Translations under genes and position numbers: made by a program
DNA from: Zygnema cylindricum
Lineage: Eukaryota > Streptophyta > Zygnematophyceae > Zygnematales > Zygnemataceae
Direction: 5' to 3'
Assembly (NCBI GenBank): GCA_037447655.1
Contig: JBBHKE010002029.1
Span: 62,001-126,000 of the forward strand
DNA: 64,000 bases
The notes under the pieces: generated by a model
Told to the model about the DNA's origin: nothing
Database searches by the model: none
The model's input: only the letters and a program-made list of their open reading frames with translations
Part shown: positions 21,694 through 32,971 of the stretch, one piece after another
Numbering within the stretch: position 1 is the stretch's first letter
Layout of the letters: each line of letters starts with the position of its first letter

Positions 21694-22581
21694 TGAAATT
21701 ATGTGGTCTCCATTGACCCACAGAATGAGCAGCCTATGTAAAGCCTCTTAGATAATATTTTCCCCTTCTACTTTCCCGCTGAATAAGCGCCACCCAGGCA
21801 CTTAAATATTCTGACCACTCTCACTCCAATGAACAAGACTCCTCTGAGTCAAACGCAAAAAGAATCAATGAATTTGCTCACCTGAGGAGTAAGTTATGGC
21901 TGGTCAAAGATGACCTTTATAGTTACAAGCTCTCTTAGAGAGAGAGGTACCTAAATTTTACTAAGTCTTGGTCTGCCTACTCACGACTACCTTCTTCTAA
22001 ACCCTAGTCCAATAGGAACACTATATAGTACAAGAAGGTACAATGGACGATGTACTTATTGTACGATTATTGTACGATAAGGTCTACAAGGTGACACTTG
22101 TCAAATCGGAAGCCATGGTTCCTCCTCTCATATTCTCCGGTATCAAATAATGTGGCGCCACGTGGCACCGCGTGAGGATATCTCCGTATGCCGCCCAAAA
22201 GCTCACTTTGCGTGGCGGCTATAATGTCGGCCGTCCGATCAAAACATATTTTACACGGTTCAGATTCGCGTACATGCAGAAATTGCTCCTTTTGGTTAGT
22301 CTGCTGTTAACTAGCTTTTGTGTTAATATTTATATATTTATGAAATCCGTCACGTGTATCGTTTCGTAACGCCTTAATGGTTAAGGCGTTAGGCTATAGA
22401 GAGTCTAGAGGTCGCAGGTCCAAATCTAGGCTTAGGCATCATTTTAGTAGAATACCCTTTAATTCAAAAACTGCCACTTTCTAAATATTACGGCAACCAT
22501 GGCGCGCCTTTGATCCTCACTCTCTTTTTTTGAAGCAAAAGTAAAATAGGGAAGTGAACTATTAATTACCTCTTTTCAACA
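21694..22581 (-). repeat. 5' LTR of A'
   Basis: An 888-bp LTR matching 16374-17262. The tRNA-like module is on the plus strand at 22368-22440. The TATAAAG box lies near 21915 and the hairpin ACTC-AGAG-GAGT near 21840 (both on the minus strand). Flanked on the right by the TSD GGGAC. Confidence 0.93.
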
Positions 22582-22586
22582 GGGAC

Positions 22587-22936
22587 AGCACCGTCTTCAA
22601 GAATACGTTTGCGATTGTTTTGGATTCCTTCCGAGGGAGAACCACTTGTTCGATCCATTTGGAAAAGTGCTCAATCAATACCAATACAAAACGGTTTCCC
22701 CTCTAGCTGGTGGGAAGTGGTTGTATTAGATCTAATGACAGTCTGTAAAACATCCCCTGGATGGGGAGGGAGTTAAGTTCAGTTCCACCTTTTTTGTCAA
22801 AAGAAACTTTCATCTGGTCACAGAAAGGACACGTCTGACCACATGGTTGACCTAGGCCAGCAGCCCATGCCACCAATACGACCATGTGACCTTTGAGGTT
22901 GTCCGCTTCTGTGCGAAGTGCCTGCATTAATAGTGA
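22587..22936 (-). pseudogene. GD integrase, zinc motif end and first catalytic block
   Basis: Minus-strand frame from 22927 with CPFCDQMKVSFD (the last Cys pair of the zinc-binding domain), LPIQGMFYRLSLDLIQPLP (first catalytic Asp in SLDL) and, after a stop, GNRFVLVLIEHFSKWIE and KESKTIANVFLKTV. This is the classical Ty3/gypsy integrase order. The reading continues at 16373 and downward beyond A'; the H2C2 start is at 29305-29420 beyond D. One stop (near 22707) is the main defect here. Confidence 0.88.
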
Positions 22937-22941
22937 AGATG

Positions 22942-23953
22942 TGCAATTCTGTGTTCTCCATTGGACTACAAAATACAGGTAGCCTCTAGATAGTTCTTAA
23001 GTAGCCCACTTTAACCCACAGCCACTGCTGGCCACGAAATTAAGCTGACAATCTGAATGCACCCATGTGCAGCCAGGACTCCACTGAGTCTGTAGGAAAA
23101 AAAATCTCCGAAAACGCCCAACTAGGCGATAAGTTATTAAGCAGTAATACTGTCAATTTGTACAAACTCTCAAAGGGAGAGGTGACTACCTACCTAAAAT
23201 TTCTAAGTCTTGATTCCCTCTAATAACTTCTATCTACTGAAGTACGGACCAATCAGATTAGTGTACCGTACCAAAAAGTACTACTGCTGGTGTACTTTTT
23301 GTACGGCCTATGTACGACAGGACTATTAAGCGAATGCCTGTCTCCTTTTCACTCGTCCGTACATTCCTCAAAATTCCTATGACTGAATGTCATCTCTCCA
23401 CGTGGCTTCAGGTCATGCCACGTCACTAAACGCCAAAGTGACTACTCTGAGATTTCGGCGATGATGTGCGCCGTTGGATTTGCAGCGAGACGCAATTTTG
23501 GCCGTAATAAATACTTGCGCGATATTTGTTTCGTTTTCGAAACAAAATGCGTGGTATCCGTTTTGTATTGGTACATTCATAAAACTGTATCCATGTACGT
23601 CGTACACATTTTTAGTTAAATGGATTTGCTCCTTCCTAAATATATATATATCTATCACATACTATAGCATTTAGCATTGGTCCTAGTCTAGTATGATAAA
23701 AATGACCACTATCGGCCAGCTTGACGAAACGCAAGTACCAGGATCGTCAGATATATTTTTAAAAGCCTTAAAAAATATTTGCCTGTTGAACTAAGGCTGC
23801 CATGGATCAACCACTCTCTCTATCCTTTAGTGACTACAAGAAGTATGGGGGCTAGAGAGAGGAGGTGTAGGCAGGATGTCTGTCCTTTTTCTTTTTCTTT
23901 TATACTAACATTTTAAACCTAGAAAATACTCTAGAAATCTATTAATTTTAACA
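22942..23953 (-). repeat. 3' LTR of D
   Basis: Minus strand TGTTAAAATTAATAG to GAATTGCA. The region has a GTAC cluster (23265-23325), CCACGTGG near 23399, and a tRNA-like module (23680-23752) whose box B is shortened to GGATCGTC by a 13-bp deletion compared with D''. Short runs of TA repeats occur near 23641. Confidence 0.92.
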
Positions 23954-23966
23954 CTCTCTTTATTTT

Positions 23967-25480
23967 CTAGTCTAATTTTAATTTTTCTTTCAACCCGCAT
24001 TTTTCTTGACAATATTTTAATTTAGGAGAGGGCACAGGTTTGGTCATCATGTCAGCCACCATTTCTTCATCAGGTGTATACACAAGATTTAAAATTTTAT
24101 TTTCAACTTTTTCTCTTACGAAGCTTAATGTTATGTCCATATGTTTTGCTTTGAAATGGTGTTTTGGATTGGCTGCAATTGCGATTGCAGCTTGATTATC
24201 ACAAAATATTTCATGCACTCCCTCCTTCATATATCCCAGTTCTTGCAATAATGATTTTACCCACATTAGTTCTTTTACAGCAGAACAAGACGGTATATAC
24301 TCAGCCTCCATAGTAGACAGAGCGACCACCTTTTCTTGCTTACTGCTCCAACAGCAAGCACCTTCTCCCACATACAAAACATATCTAGAAGTGCATCTTC
24401 TCAAAGGTGCATCCCCATAACTGGCATCACTCCAAGTGCTGATATTAGTGTGCTCCCCTCCCAAATGCAACCATAATTCTCTGGTTCCAACCAGATATCT
24501 CATGACTCTCTTGGCTGCCTCCCAATCTCTCTTTCTAGAATCGTTGAGACTCCTACTGAGGACTCCTACTGCTGCCGCTCTGTCTGGCCTTGTACAGTTC
24601 ATAATGTAGATCAAACTTCCTACGACCTTTTTGTAAGGAATAGACTTCATAAACTCTTTCTCCTCTATACTCATCTGATCATCTAAGATTATCACTCCTC
24701 CTTCTACCCTCCCATCACTTACTTTTTTGAAGTCCATGGGAGTGGTACAATTGTTAGCTTTCACCATTTGAAATTTCTCAAGCATATTCCCTATTCTTCT
24801 TTCTGAGTGAGTCTTATGATCTTTTTACCCCTATCTCTTTCCATTTGAATTCCCAAAATATATCTTGCCTCCCCTAAATCTTTCATGTCAAATCTGCTTC
24901 TAAGATCTTTCTTCAACTTATTGATCTTTTCCAAAGACTTACTTAACACCAGCAGTCATCCACATAAATTACAATAAAGACTACACCATTCTCATCCTCA
25001 TACATAAAGATAGAATGGTCAGAGCTGATCTTGAGATATCCTAGACTAGTAAGAAACTAATCTAGTTTCTTATTCCACTGTCGTGGAGCGTGCTTAAGTC
25101 CATATAAGGACTTTATGAGCCTGCAGACTTTACTCTCTTCTCCATTATCCACAAATCCCTCTGGTTGCCTCATGAAGATTTCTTCCTCTAACTCACCATT
25201 GAGGAAGGCGGTCTTAATGTCCATCTGGTGAATTTCCATGTCTTTTGCTGCTGCTAGACTGAGGAGAATCTTGACTGATGGGAAACAAACAACTGGGGCG
25301 AATGTCTCCTAATAGTCAATCCCCTCCTTTTGGGTGAAACCCTTTGCCACCAAACAAGCCTTATATTTTCGATGGTATTGTCAAGGTTTAGTTTTAGTTT
25401 AAAGACCCATTTATACCCAATAGGGTTTCTGTCTGGAGGGCAATCCGTTAGTTCCCAGGTATTTGCTTCCATGATGGAAG
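23967..25480 (-). pseudogene. reverse transcriptase-RNase H of D
   Basis: RT contains [28 protein letters not shown] and KHAPRQWNKKLD. The YVDDLL box is damaged by a missing base near 24955. RNase H is one open frame of 272 codons (24785-23967) with SLIYIMNCTRPD, DASYGDAP, MEAEYIPSCS, DNQAAIAIAANPKHHFKAK and ADMMTKPVPSPKL. The first stop of the region lies near 25063. The RNase H part is well conserved. Confidence 0.88.
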
Positions 25481-27239
25481 CCATTTCATCATTTATGGCC
25501 CTGATCCATCTATCTTTTTGTGGATTGTTCAATGCCTCCAAGTATGACTGAGGCTCATCAGGATGTAATAGCTTAGTTACCTTATGAGCTGCCTGTTTCT
25601 CTTGTAGCCTTTTGCTGCTCCTTCTCCCCCCTTCAAATTCTGAAGCTGGAATAGAGGGAAGTCTTGGGTTTCTCCTTAGTGTCTCATTAGCTCCCCTATT
25701 CATGGAAGATGGTTCCGATTCCTCCTCTTTTGTCTCCTCGAAATCCATGGGAATATGTAGGGTATCTGGTATCTCTCCTTTATCTTAGATCTCCCCTGAA
25801 TCTGCAATCACGGTATCACTCATGTCCTTTTCGGGAAAAACAAAGTTCTCCTCACTCTCGGACTCAAACCTGATTTTTATCTTCTTAGTATATTTAAAGG
25901 GGTCAATTGACTTTCCTTCAACCATGACAACTAGGTGTTTTACCAGAATGATATCTTGCTTTGCTAAGTCATAAACTCTATATCCTTTAACATCCTCATC
26001 ATATCCCACAAAATATCCAAGTTTTCCCTTAGCATCAAGTTTCCAGTTTTTCTTATCTGTATCTAGACTGTAAACTTGACTACCAAAAACTTTAAGGTGA
26101 GAGATATCTGGTTTTTTTTCCAACCCATCTCTCATAAGGTGTCATACCTTTGACTGCTGATATGAGGACTCTATTTTTAATGTAATTAGCACAGTTCATG
26201 CCTTCTGCCCAAAATCTCTTTCCTATTTTCTTGTCAGCCAACATACTGCATACACTATCTCTTTGTGTTCGGTTCAGCCTTTTTGCTACACCATTTTGTT
26301 CCGTATTATGTGGTACAGTATTCTTGTGTTGAACTCCCTCATATCTTAAGTATTCCTCATATTGGTTAGAGGTATACTCTCCCCCATTATCACTTCTTAT
26401 TCTCTTAATGGGGTTCCATGCAACTTCTCACTCCAGGCTTTGTATTCTTTGAAGTAAGTTGGTGTTTCTGACTTTGTTTTTAGAAAATAAACTCTGGAGT
26501 ATCGAGACCAATCATCAGTGATTGTCAACATATATCTTTTCCCTCCAACTAAGGGTACCCTTGCTGGTCCCCAGATATCTGTGTGGATCAAATCTAGTAC
26601 TTTTTCACCCCTATATGTGGCCGCTTTAGGAAAAGGAAGTCTATGAGTTTTTCCTTGGGCACAACCACTACAATCATCCACCAATTCATTATCACTAAAC
26701 TGAATATCTTCTACCACACCCAGCTTCTTCATCTCCCTCAACCTATCAAAATGCACATGCCCCAACCGCTTATGCCAAATCATCAATTTTGGGACATTAA
26801 CATAGTAAGCATTATTCTTTTCATTACTCAGGTTAAGCCTAAATATTCCTTGGCTACCCTTATCTGAAGTGAAGTAAACTTCATCCCCATACTTGGTTGT
26901 AAAAATTCCCTTTCTAGTGAAAGTATCAAACTCTTTGTCATCTAACACAGATGTAGAAACAAGTTTTGTACTCACCTAAGGAATATAAAGCACATCTGAG
27001 AAAGTGAGAATAGAAGTCTTATCACCCACTAAAACTTTCAGGTCAACTAATCCCACTAGATATGTAGTAAAAACTCTCCCATCTTTATACTCTATTTCTA
27101 CAGTAGGGATTTTCCTTAGCTAAGTGAAGAGGTCCTTGTCACGACACATATTCATGGATGCACCTGAGTGGATGATCCATCCTTCCTGTGGTGCTTCCCG
27201 AATTGCTCCAAGGGCACAGTTTTGTCTACGAGGGATCTC
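25481..27239 (-). pseudogene. protease-integrase region of D
   Basis: The protease site reads IHSGASMNMCRD (near 27160), with His for the catalytic Asp. Integrase from 26975 shows WHKRLGHVH, CSGCAQGK, HTDIWGP and DDWSRYSRVYFL, then breaks near 26400 at the block before SDNGGEYTS. The following frames (26135-25785, 25748 onward) hold FGSQVYSLD, YFVGYDEDVKGYRVYD, the acidic linker and IPASEFEGGRRSSK. Stops and small deletions separate them. Confidence 0.86.
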
Positions 27240-28300
27240 CTTCTCCTCCTAACTCTCATCAAGAAGAAGCTCCCTATCCTCCTTAGAGGACTCGTCCATG
27301 GTGTCTCTTGTCACCTTTTTGACCAAAAGTGCATTTTTTTTCCCTCCAGAGGAACCCCCTCCTTGGTTCTCTTTGAGCCTCAGCTCAACCTGCTTTGCAC
27401 AATCCGCAATAAAGTGCCCTGTATTTTTGCAAAAATGACATAGGCCCTTTGGGGGCCTCGATCCTCGAGGTTGGACTCTTTCTCCTTTGTATGGTTTTTT
27501 CGGTTCCGGCCACCACCTGTCCCCTCCGGCGGCTAGAGCTTCAACGCTCTTTCCACCTCCCCTGATCTCCATGGTATTTTCCTGCACAAGTATCATCCTG
27601 ACCACTGTATTCCACTTCCATGAACTATCAGTCATTTCTTGTATCGGTACACTAAATTTTCATACTCGTCTAGTAACTTCATAATGAGAGTGTTTACTTT
27701 CATTTTCATTATGCCTGTCCAACCAGCACTTTCCATCTCCATATACAAACAAGAAAGATCATTGCAATAATCTAACATCTTTCCTCCTTTGTACGTGTAA
27801 CTCACAGGCTTTTGCTCAGCCAACTAGAGCTCCTGAGTGGTACCAGCTCTATAAATCTCGACCAAACTTTCCCACAACTCCTCGGCTTTGTAAATATTAA
27901 GGTGAGAGGTGGCCAAGGCTTGGGTGAGATGCCTTAGAATGAAGTTCTTGGCACCCATGTTTATGTCTTCCCACATTTGAACATCGTTCTCCACTATCTT
28001 TATGGCCGCTGCTCCTAGTGCCATGGCAATAAGGGTGAGGGGTGTCTCTTTCCCTTTCCCCTTTTCGGACAAACTGCTGTCCCCATCATCTGCCTCCTCC
28101 GCGGAAGCAGTCGCTGCTGCAGAAAACCTTACTCCTCCAAATCCTTGCAGAGTTCCCAAAGGTGGACATTTCACTTGTCCACTGACTATACCCCAGTATC
28201 GTTTTTCACACAAAGCTCCCATCATCATGGCTTCCCAATAGATGAACCCAAATCCATTGAAGGTGGGTACCCTAGAGGGTGGGCCCATAACCTGCAATTA
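27240..28300 (-). pseudogene. gag of D
   Basis: The LTR start ATG is followed by MEDT and a TAA codon, so the normal start is dead; the frame reopens at QVMGPPSRVPTFNG. It has YWEAMMMGALCEKRYWGIV, HLTQALATSHLN, a stop near 27826, YTYKGGKMLDYCND, a frameshift near 27645, and an intact zinc knuckle CHFCKNTGHFIADC (near 27440). The acidic end ELLLDES leads to the protease. Similarity to C gag is high. Confidence 0.86.
28278..28292 (-). other. primer-binding site of D
   Basis: GGTTATGGGCCCACC on the minus strand, directly after the 5' LTR end GCA. Confidence 0.85.
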
Positions 28301-29304
28301 TGTGTCCTCTATTGGACTACAGAATACAGGAAGCCTCTAGATAGTTGTTAACTAGCCCACTTTAACCCACAGCCACTGCTAGCCAGGCAATCAAACTGAC
28401 AATCTGAATGCACCCATGTGGAGCTTGGACTCCCTTGAGTCCATTGGAAAAAAAATCCCTGACAACGCCCAACCAGGCGAAAAGTTATGAAGTAGTAAAA
28501 ATGCTAATTTGTATAAACTCTCAAAGGGAGAAGTGACTGCCTACCAAAATTTTCTAAGTCCTGATTCCCTCTAATAACTTCTATCTACTGAAGTACGGAC
28601 CAATCAGATTAGTGTACCGTACCAATAAATACTACTACCGGTGTACCTTTTGTACGGCCTATGTACGACAGGACTATTAAGCAAATAAGTGTCTCCTTTT
28701 CACTCGTCCGTACATTCCTCAGAATTCCTATGACCGAATGTCATCTCTCCACGTGGCTTCAGGTCATGCCACGTCACTAAACGCCAAAGTGACTACTCCG
28801 GGATTTCGGCGATGATGTGCGCCGTTGGATTTGCAGCGAGACGCAATTTTGGCCGTAATAAATACTTGCGCGATATTTGTTTCGTTGTCGAAACAAAATG
28901 CTTGGTATTCGTTCTGTATTGGTATATTCATAAAATTGTATCCATGTACGCCGTAAACAGTTTTAGTTAAATGGATTTGCTCCTTCCTAAATATATATAT
29001 ATCTATCATATACTATAGCATTTAGCATTGGTCCTAGTCTAGTAGGATAAAGGTGACCACTATCGGCGAGCTTGACGAAGCGCAGGTGCTGGGATCGTCA
29101 GGTATAATTTTAGAAGCCTTAAAAAATATCAGCCTGTTGAACTAAGGCAGCCATGGATCAACCACTCTCTCTATCCTTTAGTGACTACAAGAAGTATGGG
29201 GGCTACAAAGAGGAGGTGTAGGCAGGATGTCTCTCCTTTTTCTTTTTCTTTTATACTAACATTTTAAACCTAGAAAATACTCTAGAAATCTATTAGTTTC
29301 AAAA
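28293..29304 (-). repeat. 5' LTR of D
   Basis: A 1012-bp copy of 22942-23953. The tRNA-like module lies at 29025-29105 on the plus strand with the same truncated box B. The outer end reads TTTCAAAA instead of TTTCAACA. Confidence 0.92.
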
Positions 29305-29563
29305 AGACGAACAATGAGGGTTTCATGATCAGCTAGAGGAGGAACTACTTTCCTCATACCATCGGCCCATTTTCTGAGAAGAATGCCTTGGTCCCATTTA
29401 TACGCCGCCATCCGGGTATGAACCTGTGAGAAGTGAATTCCGACCAGGTGGGAAAGAGGGGAACCTCTCTGATAGACCTAAAGGAATCGGGGTCATTCCA
29501 AATATCCTTGCGGCCGGCTCCAATGGGAGCCTGCCGCTCTACGTCTGCAGCAAAAGTTGCCAC
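29305..29563 (-). pseudogene. GD integrase N-terminus (H2C2-type region)
   Basis: Minus-strand frames give QAPIGAGRKDIWND, then AYKWDQGILLRKWADGMRKVVP and ADHETLIVRLF. The Y-W-D-x-G-x-L and VVPP-x-x-(D/E)R-x-x-LIxxLH pattern precedes the H2C2 zinc motif in Ty3/gypsy integrases. The His pair itself is lost at the D insertion site. The protein continues at 22936 downward. Two frame changes and one stop occur in 260 bp. Confidence 0.72.
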
Positions 29564-29850
29564 TTCCCCTTAAAGTCCAGTCCATCTTCCTAGGTTCCAC
29601 TACCGTCAATGCTTCCGATGGCCAACCCCAAAGGGAGATGTCGAATTGTAGTTCTACCTGTGGATGTGTCCCTTGCTCAGCTACTAAAATGCTACAAGTG
29701 ACAACTTCACCAGAGCTGCCCTGATTTGAGCCTTCGCTCCCCCCCACTGAGGAAACTCGTGGGTTCAGTATTCTCTCTGAATGTAATTTGCTAAATTTTT
29801 CCCTTCTTGCCTCTCTCCCCCCCTCAAGCTATAGAGTTGCTTGCATGGCC
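29564..29850 (-). other. GD spacer between methyltransferase and integrase
   Basis: About 290 bp on the minus strand with an open frame (29747-29493) of no recognised family; it includes a Gly/Ser-rich start and a basic end. In a standard Ty3/gypsy element RT and RNase H would lie before the integrase, but there is too little sequence for them here and no YxDD-type or RNase H motif was seen. Confidence 0.5.
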
Positions 29851-30895
29851 AATAACTGGGAGCTTGAAGGTATGTTGCTGGTGAATTTGAAGACAGTTGG
29901 CTAGAGAATGCCAGAGAATGTTGCAGCACCCATGAAATTGCATTCAAATCCATACTTTGCCCAATTAAACTACACCTTTTTGAGGCCGAGACTCTTGGTC
30001 TTGTAGTGGTTGCCGGTTGAAATCCCATTCCTTGTTCTTGTTCCTCAATACTTGGTGCCGTCGAAGTAGGGTTCGTACTGTCAAAGATCTTTCCTAGTGC
30101 GCCTTCCTAGTATACATGGCTGTTAGGGAAAGATACCATGGTCGGTTGGGCCCTTCCTAGATACCTAAGTTTATTGCAACCGAAAAAGGGTGTTTCGTCA
30201 ACTGTGGTCACAAGGGTGGCCATTCGCCCTTTTTCGAGAATCTGTTGAACTGTGATGTTGGGATCCGGAACCTTCATTTTCAACAGTTGTTCGAGTACTG
30301 GAAGTGGAGCCAAATGGTCAAATAAGCCTGAACTCGGTGGGCTCTTGATCCGACATGAGCTACATCAAACACTATGGGAGTCCCCGGAACCTTGGTCACT
30401 TTGTTCTAGCTGTTGACTACCTGTTTCCATTTATCATATGTGGGGTGAACATTTTCCAAGATGTACCCCATTGGTGTGTCCTGGCGTCCCTGTAACCCTG
30501 TTATCAGTCGAGTCATTTGAAAAAATGTTGTGCTACGAACATCTTCGTGTCCCTTGCCCTGTCCCGCAAACAAATACACTTGGCAAGGCCATCCAGCGAT
30601 CACCTGGTCTACCGTTCCAAGCTTCTCCAAATGTGAATCCGTGATGTTGTCTAAATTTTAGGGAAGCGTACGGTGAGAGTTAGACATGGCACACATCGGG
30701 AGTTGCTGTGGGTAAAGTTGGTAAAGCTGGTGCAGTCGATACTCACTAACTGCACGGGCTTCCGGCTTCCGTGTAAATCTTGACTAGCGAGTACGTTACT
30801 ACTTGATATCCAGCTATTAGGACGACATCTAGGTCGGAACTAATGCCACAGAATAGCGAGAGAATCCGCAGTCCTGAGGGCGGAATTTCCAGTGT
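29851..30895 (-). pseudogene. GD C5-cytosine DNA methyltransferase (broken)
   Basis: Minus-strand frames show the methyltransferase motifs in canonical order: motif I (SAM binding) as RILSLFCGISSDL near 30850; motif IV with the catalytic Pro-Cys in VIAGWPCQ (PCQ at 30580-30588) followed by AGQGKGHEDVRS; motif VI as ILENV (30448-30456); motif VIII as VGSRAHR (near 30340); and motif IX/X as MGFQPATTT and LIGQSMDLN (near 29950). These enzymes transfer a methyl group from S-adenosylmethionine to C5 of cytosine. A frameshift separates motif I from IV, a stop (near 30405) separates VI from VIII, and two more frame changes follow. Motif I has Ser for the usual second Gly. It lies between the GD protease and integrase in the same strand, so it is part of the element. 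A partial second copy is at 32467-32971. Confidence 0.83.
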
Positions 30896-31349
30896 CACCA
30901 CTGGTCAGTTAAAGTCCTTCCCTATGTTAGGAACCGTTGGGAGTTCAGGCTGGATGAACCTTGCTGTCCCGGATGATATGGTTGCAAAGCTTGTGTCCAC
31001 TCTCCGCCGAAGGGAAGGATGGCCTTCTGTACCAATCTTTTTTTATACTCCCTTTCCCACCGCTTGGAAATGGGGAATTGCTAGATAGAATTCGCGATAT
31101 CGGTGGAATATTTGAACAACTCGGAAGGGGTGGATGCAGAGTACACAGGATAGCATCCAGTCACAAGAATAGTTGTTTTACCCCAATTCCATAAATCCAA
31201 GGAGACCACCACTTTTGTGCACTCGGGATCCTCCGGGTCTGAAACTGTAACTTGTTCTTTCTAGATGCTCTACTCCTGTTCAACCTTGTCCACGTAGCCA
31301 TACCCAACAAAATTTCAAATTGTTTACCTTCCACCGCAAGGAACGGGAG
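30896..31349 (-). pseudogene. GD linker between protease and methyltransferase
   Basis: Minus-strand frames contain DPEDPECTKVVVSLDLWNWGKTT and VTGCYPVYSASTPSELFKYSTD, then lose the frame. No known domain is recognised and no RT motif is present. The same segment occurs again at 37471-37800 with few changes. Confidence 0.5.
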
Positions 31350-31922
31350 CTATATTTGTACGTATTGTCCTCTGTCATCTGCGAATTCGATTTCCATTGC
31401 TTTAATGATGTCATATACTGGTTGGCTCCTAGTGCTGACCGTACTTTGACATATTTCAGTGGGATTGATTTTTAGCGTGATTTCCTCGGGCATTTTCTGT
31501 AATGCTGAGGTGGTTATGAGGTTAGGAAGGGCTCTGGTATCCACCACTGCATCTTGATACCCGCCGTATCCATTAAGTTTAAAATTGCCTATCATGTTAA
31601 GAATAAGAGCCACCGACAGGGCCTTATAATCTCTATCTGCCATAAAAAATTTCGGTTCTGCCGACATGAAGACAGTCTTGGGTGGTTTTGCAAACGTGAC
31701 TCTTTCCCTCCTGGTGTGAATCTCTTTTTCTAGTGCATGAATGAGGATTTCTTTGGGCAAACTGTGGGAGGAATTTAGCGTTTTGACGTGGGTCAAGGCG
31801 AAGGGCATCAGGTGTTGTACTAACATAATTGTCGATTTTGAGGGAGGGTGAGGTTTGGGCGATGAAATGGGTGAGTCCTCGTCTTTCGATTTCTCCGGTT
31901 TCTGAAACTCTGAGACCTCCAT
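31350..31922 (-). pseudogene. GD protease, fused to the solo-LTR start codon
   Basis: An open frame of 190 codons. The first seven (MEVSEFQ) come from the B-type solo LTR at 31903; the rest is GD. The middle reads AVVDTRALPNLITTSALQKMP, the retropepsin active-site region in which DTG has become DTR (31530-31544). The end reads QPVYDIIKAMEIEFADDRGQYVQI, as in gypsy proteases. Loss of the active-site Gly suggests no activity. The LTR insertion supplies promoter, leader and ATG in frame, so a chimeric transcript is possible. Confidence 0.75.
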
Positions 31923-32466
31923 AAGTCCTCAGAGTGGACAGCTTCCAAGAAGCCTCTAGGATAATCCTGACCCCTTTGTGTTTAAGCAAAATAACTGCCA
32001 CCCTGGCAGACAAAAACTCTGACCAACTTCACCCCTGTGAAGACAAGACTCCCCTGAGTCGATAGCAAAAAGAATCTCTGAATTTGCTCCCCTGAGCAGT
32101 AAGTTATGGAGGGTCAAAGTTGACCTTTTGTACAGAAGCTCTCTGGGAGAGAGGGTCCTATCTTCTAATTTTTCTAAGTCCTATCTCTCTCACAGACTCT
32201 ATCTACTGATGTACGGAACCAATCAGAATTGAGTTCCGTACGCAAAAGTACAGCTGCCGGTGTACTTTATGTACGGATATTGTACGACATGGCCAAAATG
32301 TCGACACATGTCAAATCCGGATTCGGTGTCATAATCTCCGGAGTTTCCACAATCCAACGGAATTTCGCCACGCGTCATCCGATGTGGCGATGGCCACAAA
32401 CCGCCGAAATCTTCCTCCGCGATCTCGGCGCTAATCCCGGCCGTCCGATTAAATTCGGCTTTAATC
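31903..32466 (-). repeat. B-type solo LTR, inner part
   Basis: Minus-strand B LTR from its end (GAGTTTCA at 31903) back to about the middle (TTAATCG at 32466), with target duplication GTTTC (31898-31902; partner 38399-38403). It keeps hairpins, GTAC cluster, and CGCCACGCG in place of the CACGTGGC motif. The rest of the LTR start is at 38272-38398; about 350 bp with the tRNA-like module are missing and replaced by a GD copy plus element E. Confidence 0.88.
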
Positions 32467-32971
32467 GTCGAGTCATTTGAAAAAAATGTTGTGACTACGA
32501 ACATCTTCGTGTCCCTTGCCCTGTCCCGCAAACAAATACACTTGGCAAGGCCATCCAGCGAATCACCCTGGTCTTACCGTTCCAAGCTTCTCCAAATGTG
32601 ACATCCGTGATGTTGTCTAAATTCTAGGGAAGCGTACGGTGAGAGTTAGACATGGCACACATCGGGAGTTGCTGTGGGTAAAGTTGGTAAAGCTGGTGCC
32701 AGTCGATACTCACTAACTGCACGGCGCTTCCGGCTTCCGTGTAAATCTTGACTAGCGAGTAAGTTACCTACTTGATATCCAGCTATTAGGACGACATCTA
32801 GGTCGGAACTAATGCTACAGAATAGCGAGAGAATCCGCAGTCCTGAGGGCGGAATTTCCAGTGTCACCACTGGTCAGTTAAAGTCCTTCCCTATGTTAGG
32901 AACCGTTGGGAGTTCAGGCTGGATGAACCTTGCTGTCCCGGATGATATGGTTGCAAAGCTTGTGTCCACTC
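32467..32971 (-). pseudogene. second copy of GD methyltransferase segment
   Basis: A copy of about 30504-31008 with scattered one-base insertions and deletions. Its motif I frame keeps LRILSLF but reads CSIS, and the PCQ region is broken by three inserted bases. Some of its bases restore frames lost in the first copy (for example near 32720), so the two copies decayed separately. It is cut at 32971 by element E and resumes at 37471. Confidence 0.82.

Larger units (their letters stand above)
16374..22581 (-). mobile_element. A', full-length Ty1/copia element
   Basis: A 6208-bp element with LTRs 16374-17262 and 21694-22581 and the perfect target duplication GGGAC (16369-16373, 22582-22586). 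It splits the integrase of GD between the first catalytic block and the TDQ block. The internal region 17263-21693 has the usual gene order with many stops. LTRs match the A0 LTR at 133-1019. Confidence 0.96.
22942..29304 (-). mobile_element. D, full-length Ty1/copia element
   Basis: A 6363-bp element with LTRs of equal length, 22942-23953 and 28293-29304 (1012 bp each). The target duplication is AGATG (22937-22941) against AGACG (29305-29309), one mismatch. It interrupts the GD integrase between the H2C2 start and the CPFC motif. The internal region is 23954-28292. Confidence 0.94.

Noticed and set aside
23413-23658. Conserved 81-codon frame in both LTRs of D (also 28764-29009)
   Set aside because: Present only because the two LTRs are copies; changes between them do not look protein-preserving and no motif is seen.
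30438-31194. Plus-strand frames over the methyltransferase
   Set aside because: They are shadows of the minus-strand coding sequence, which alone shows domain motifs.
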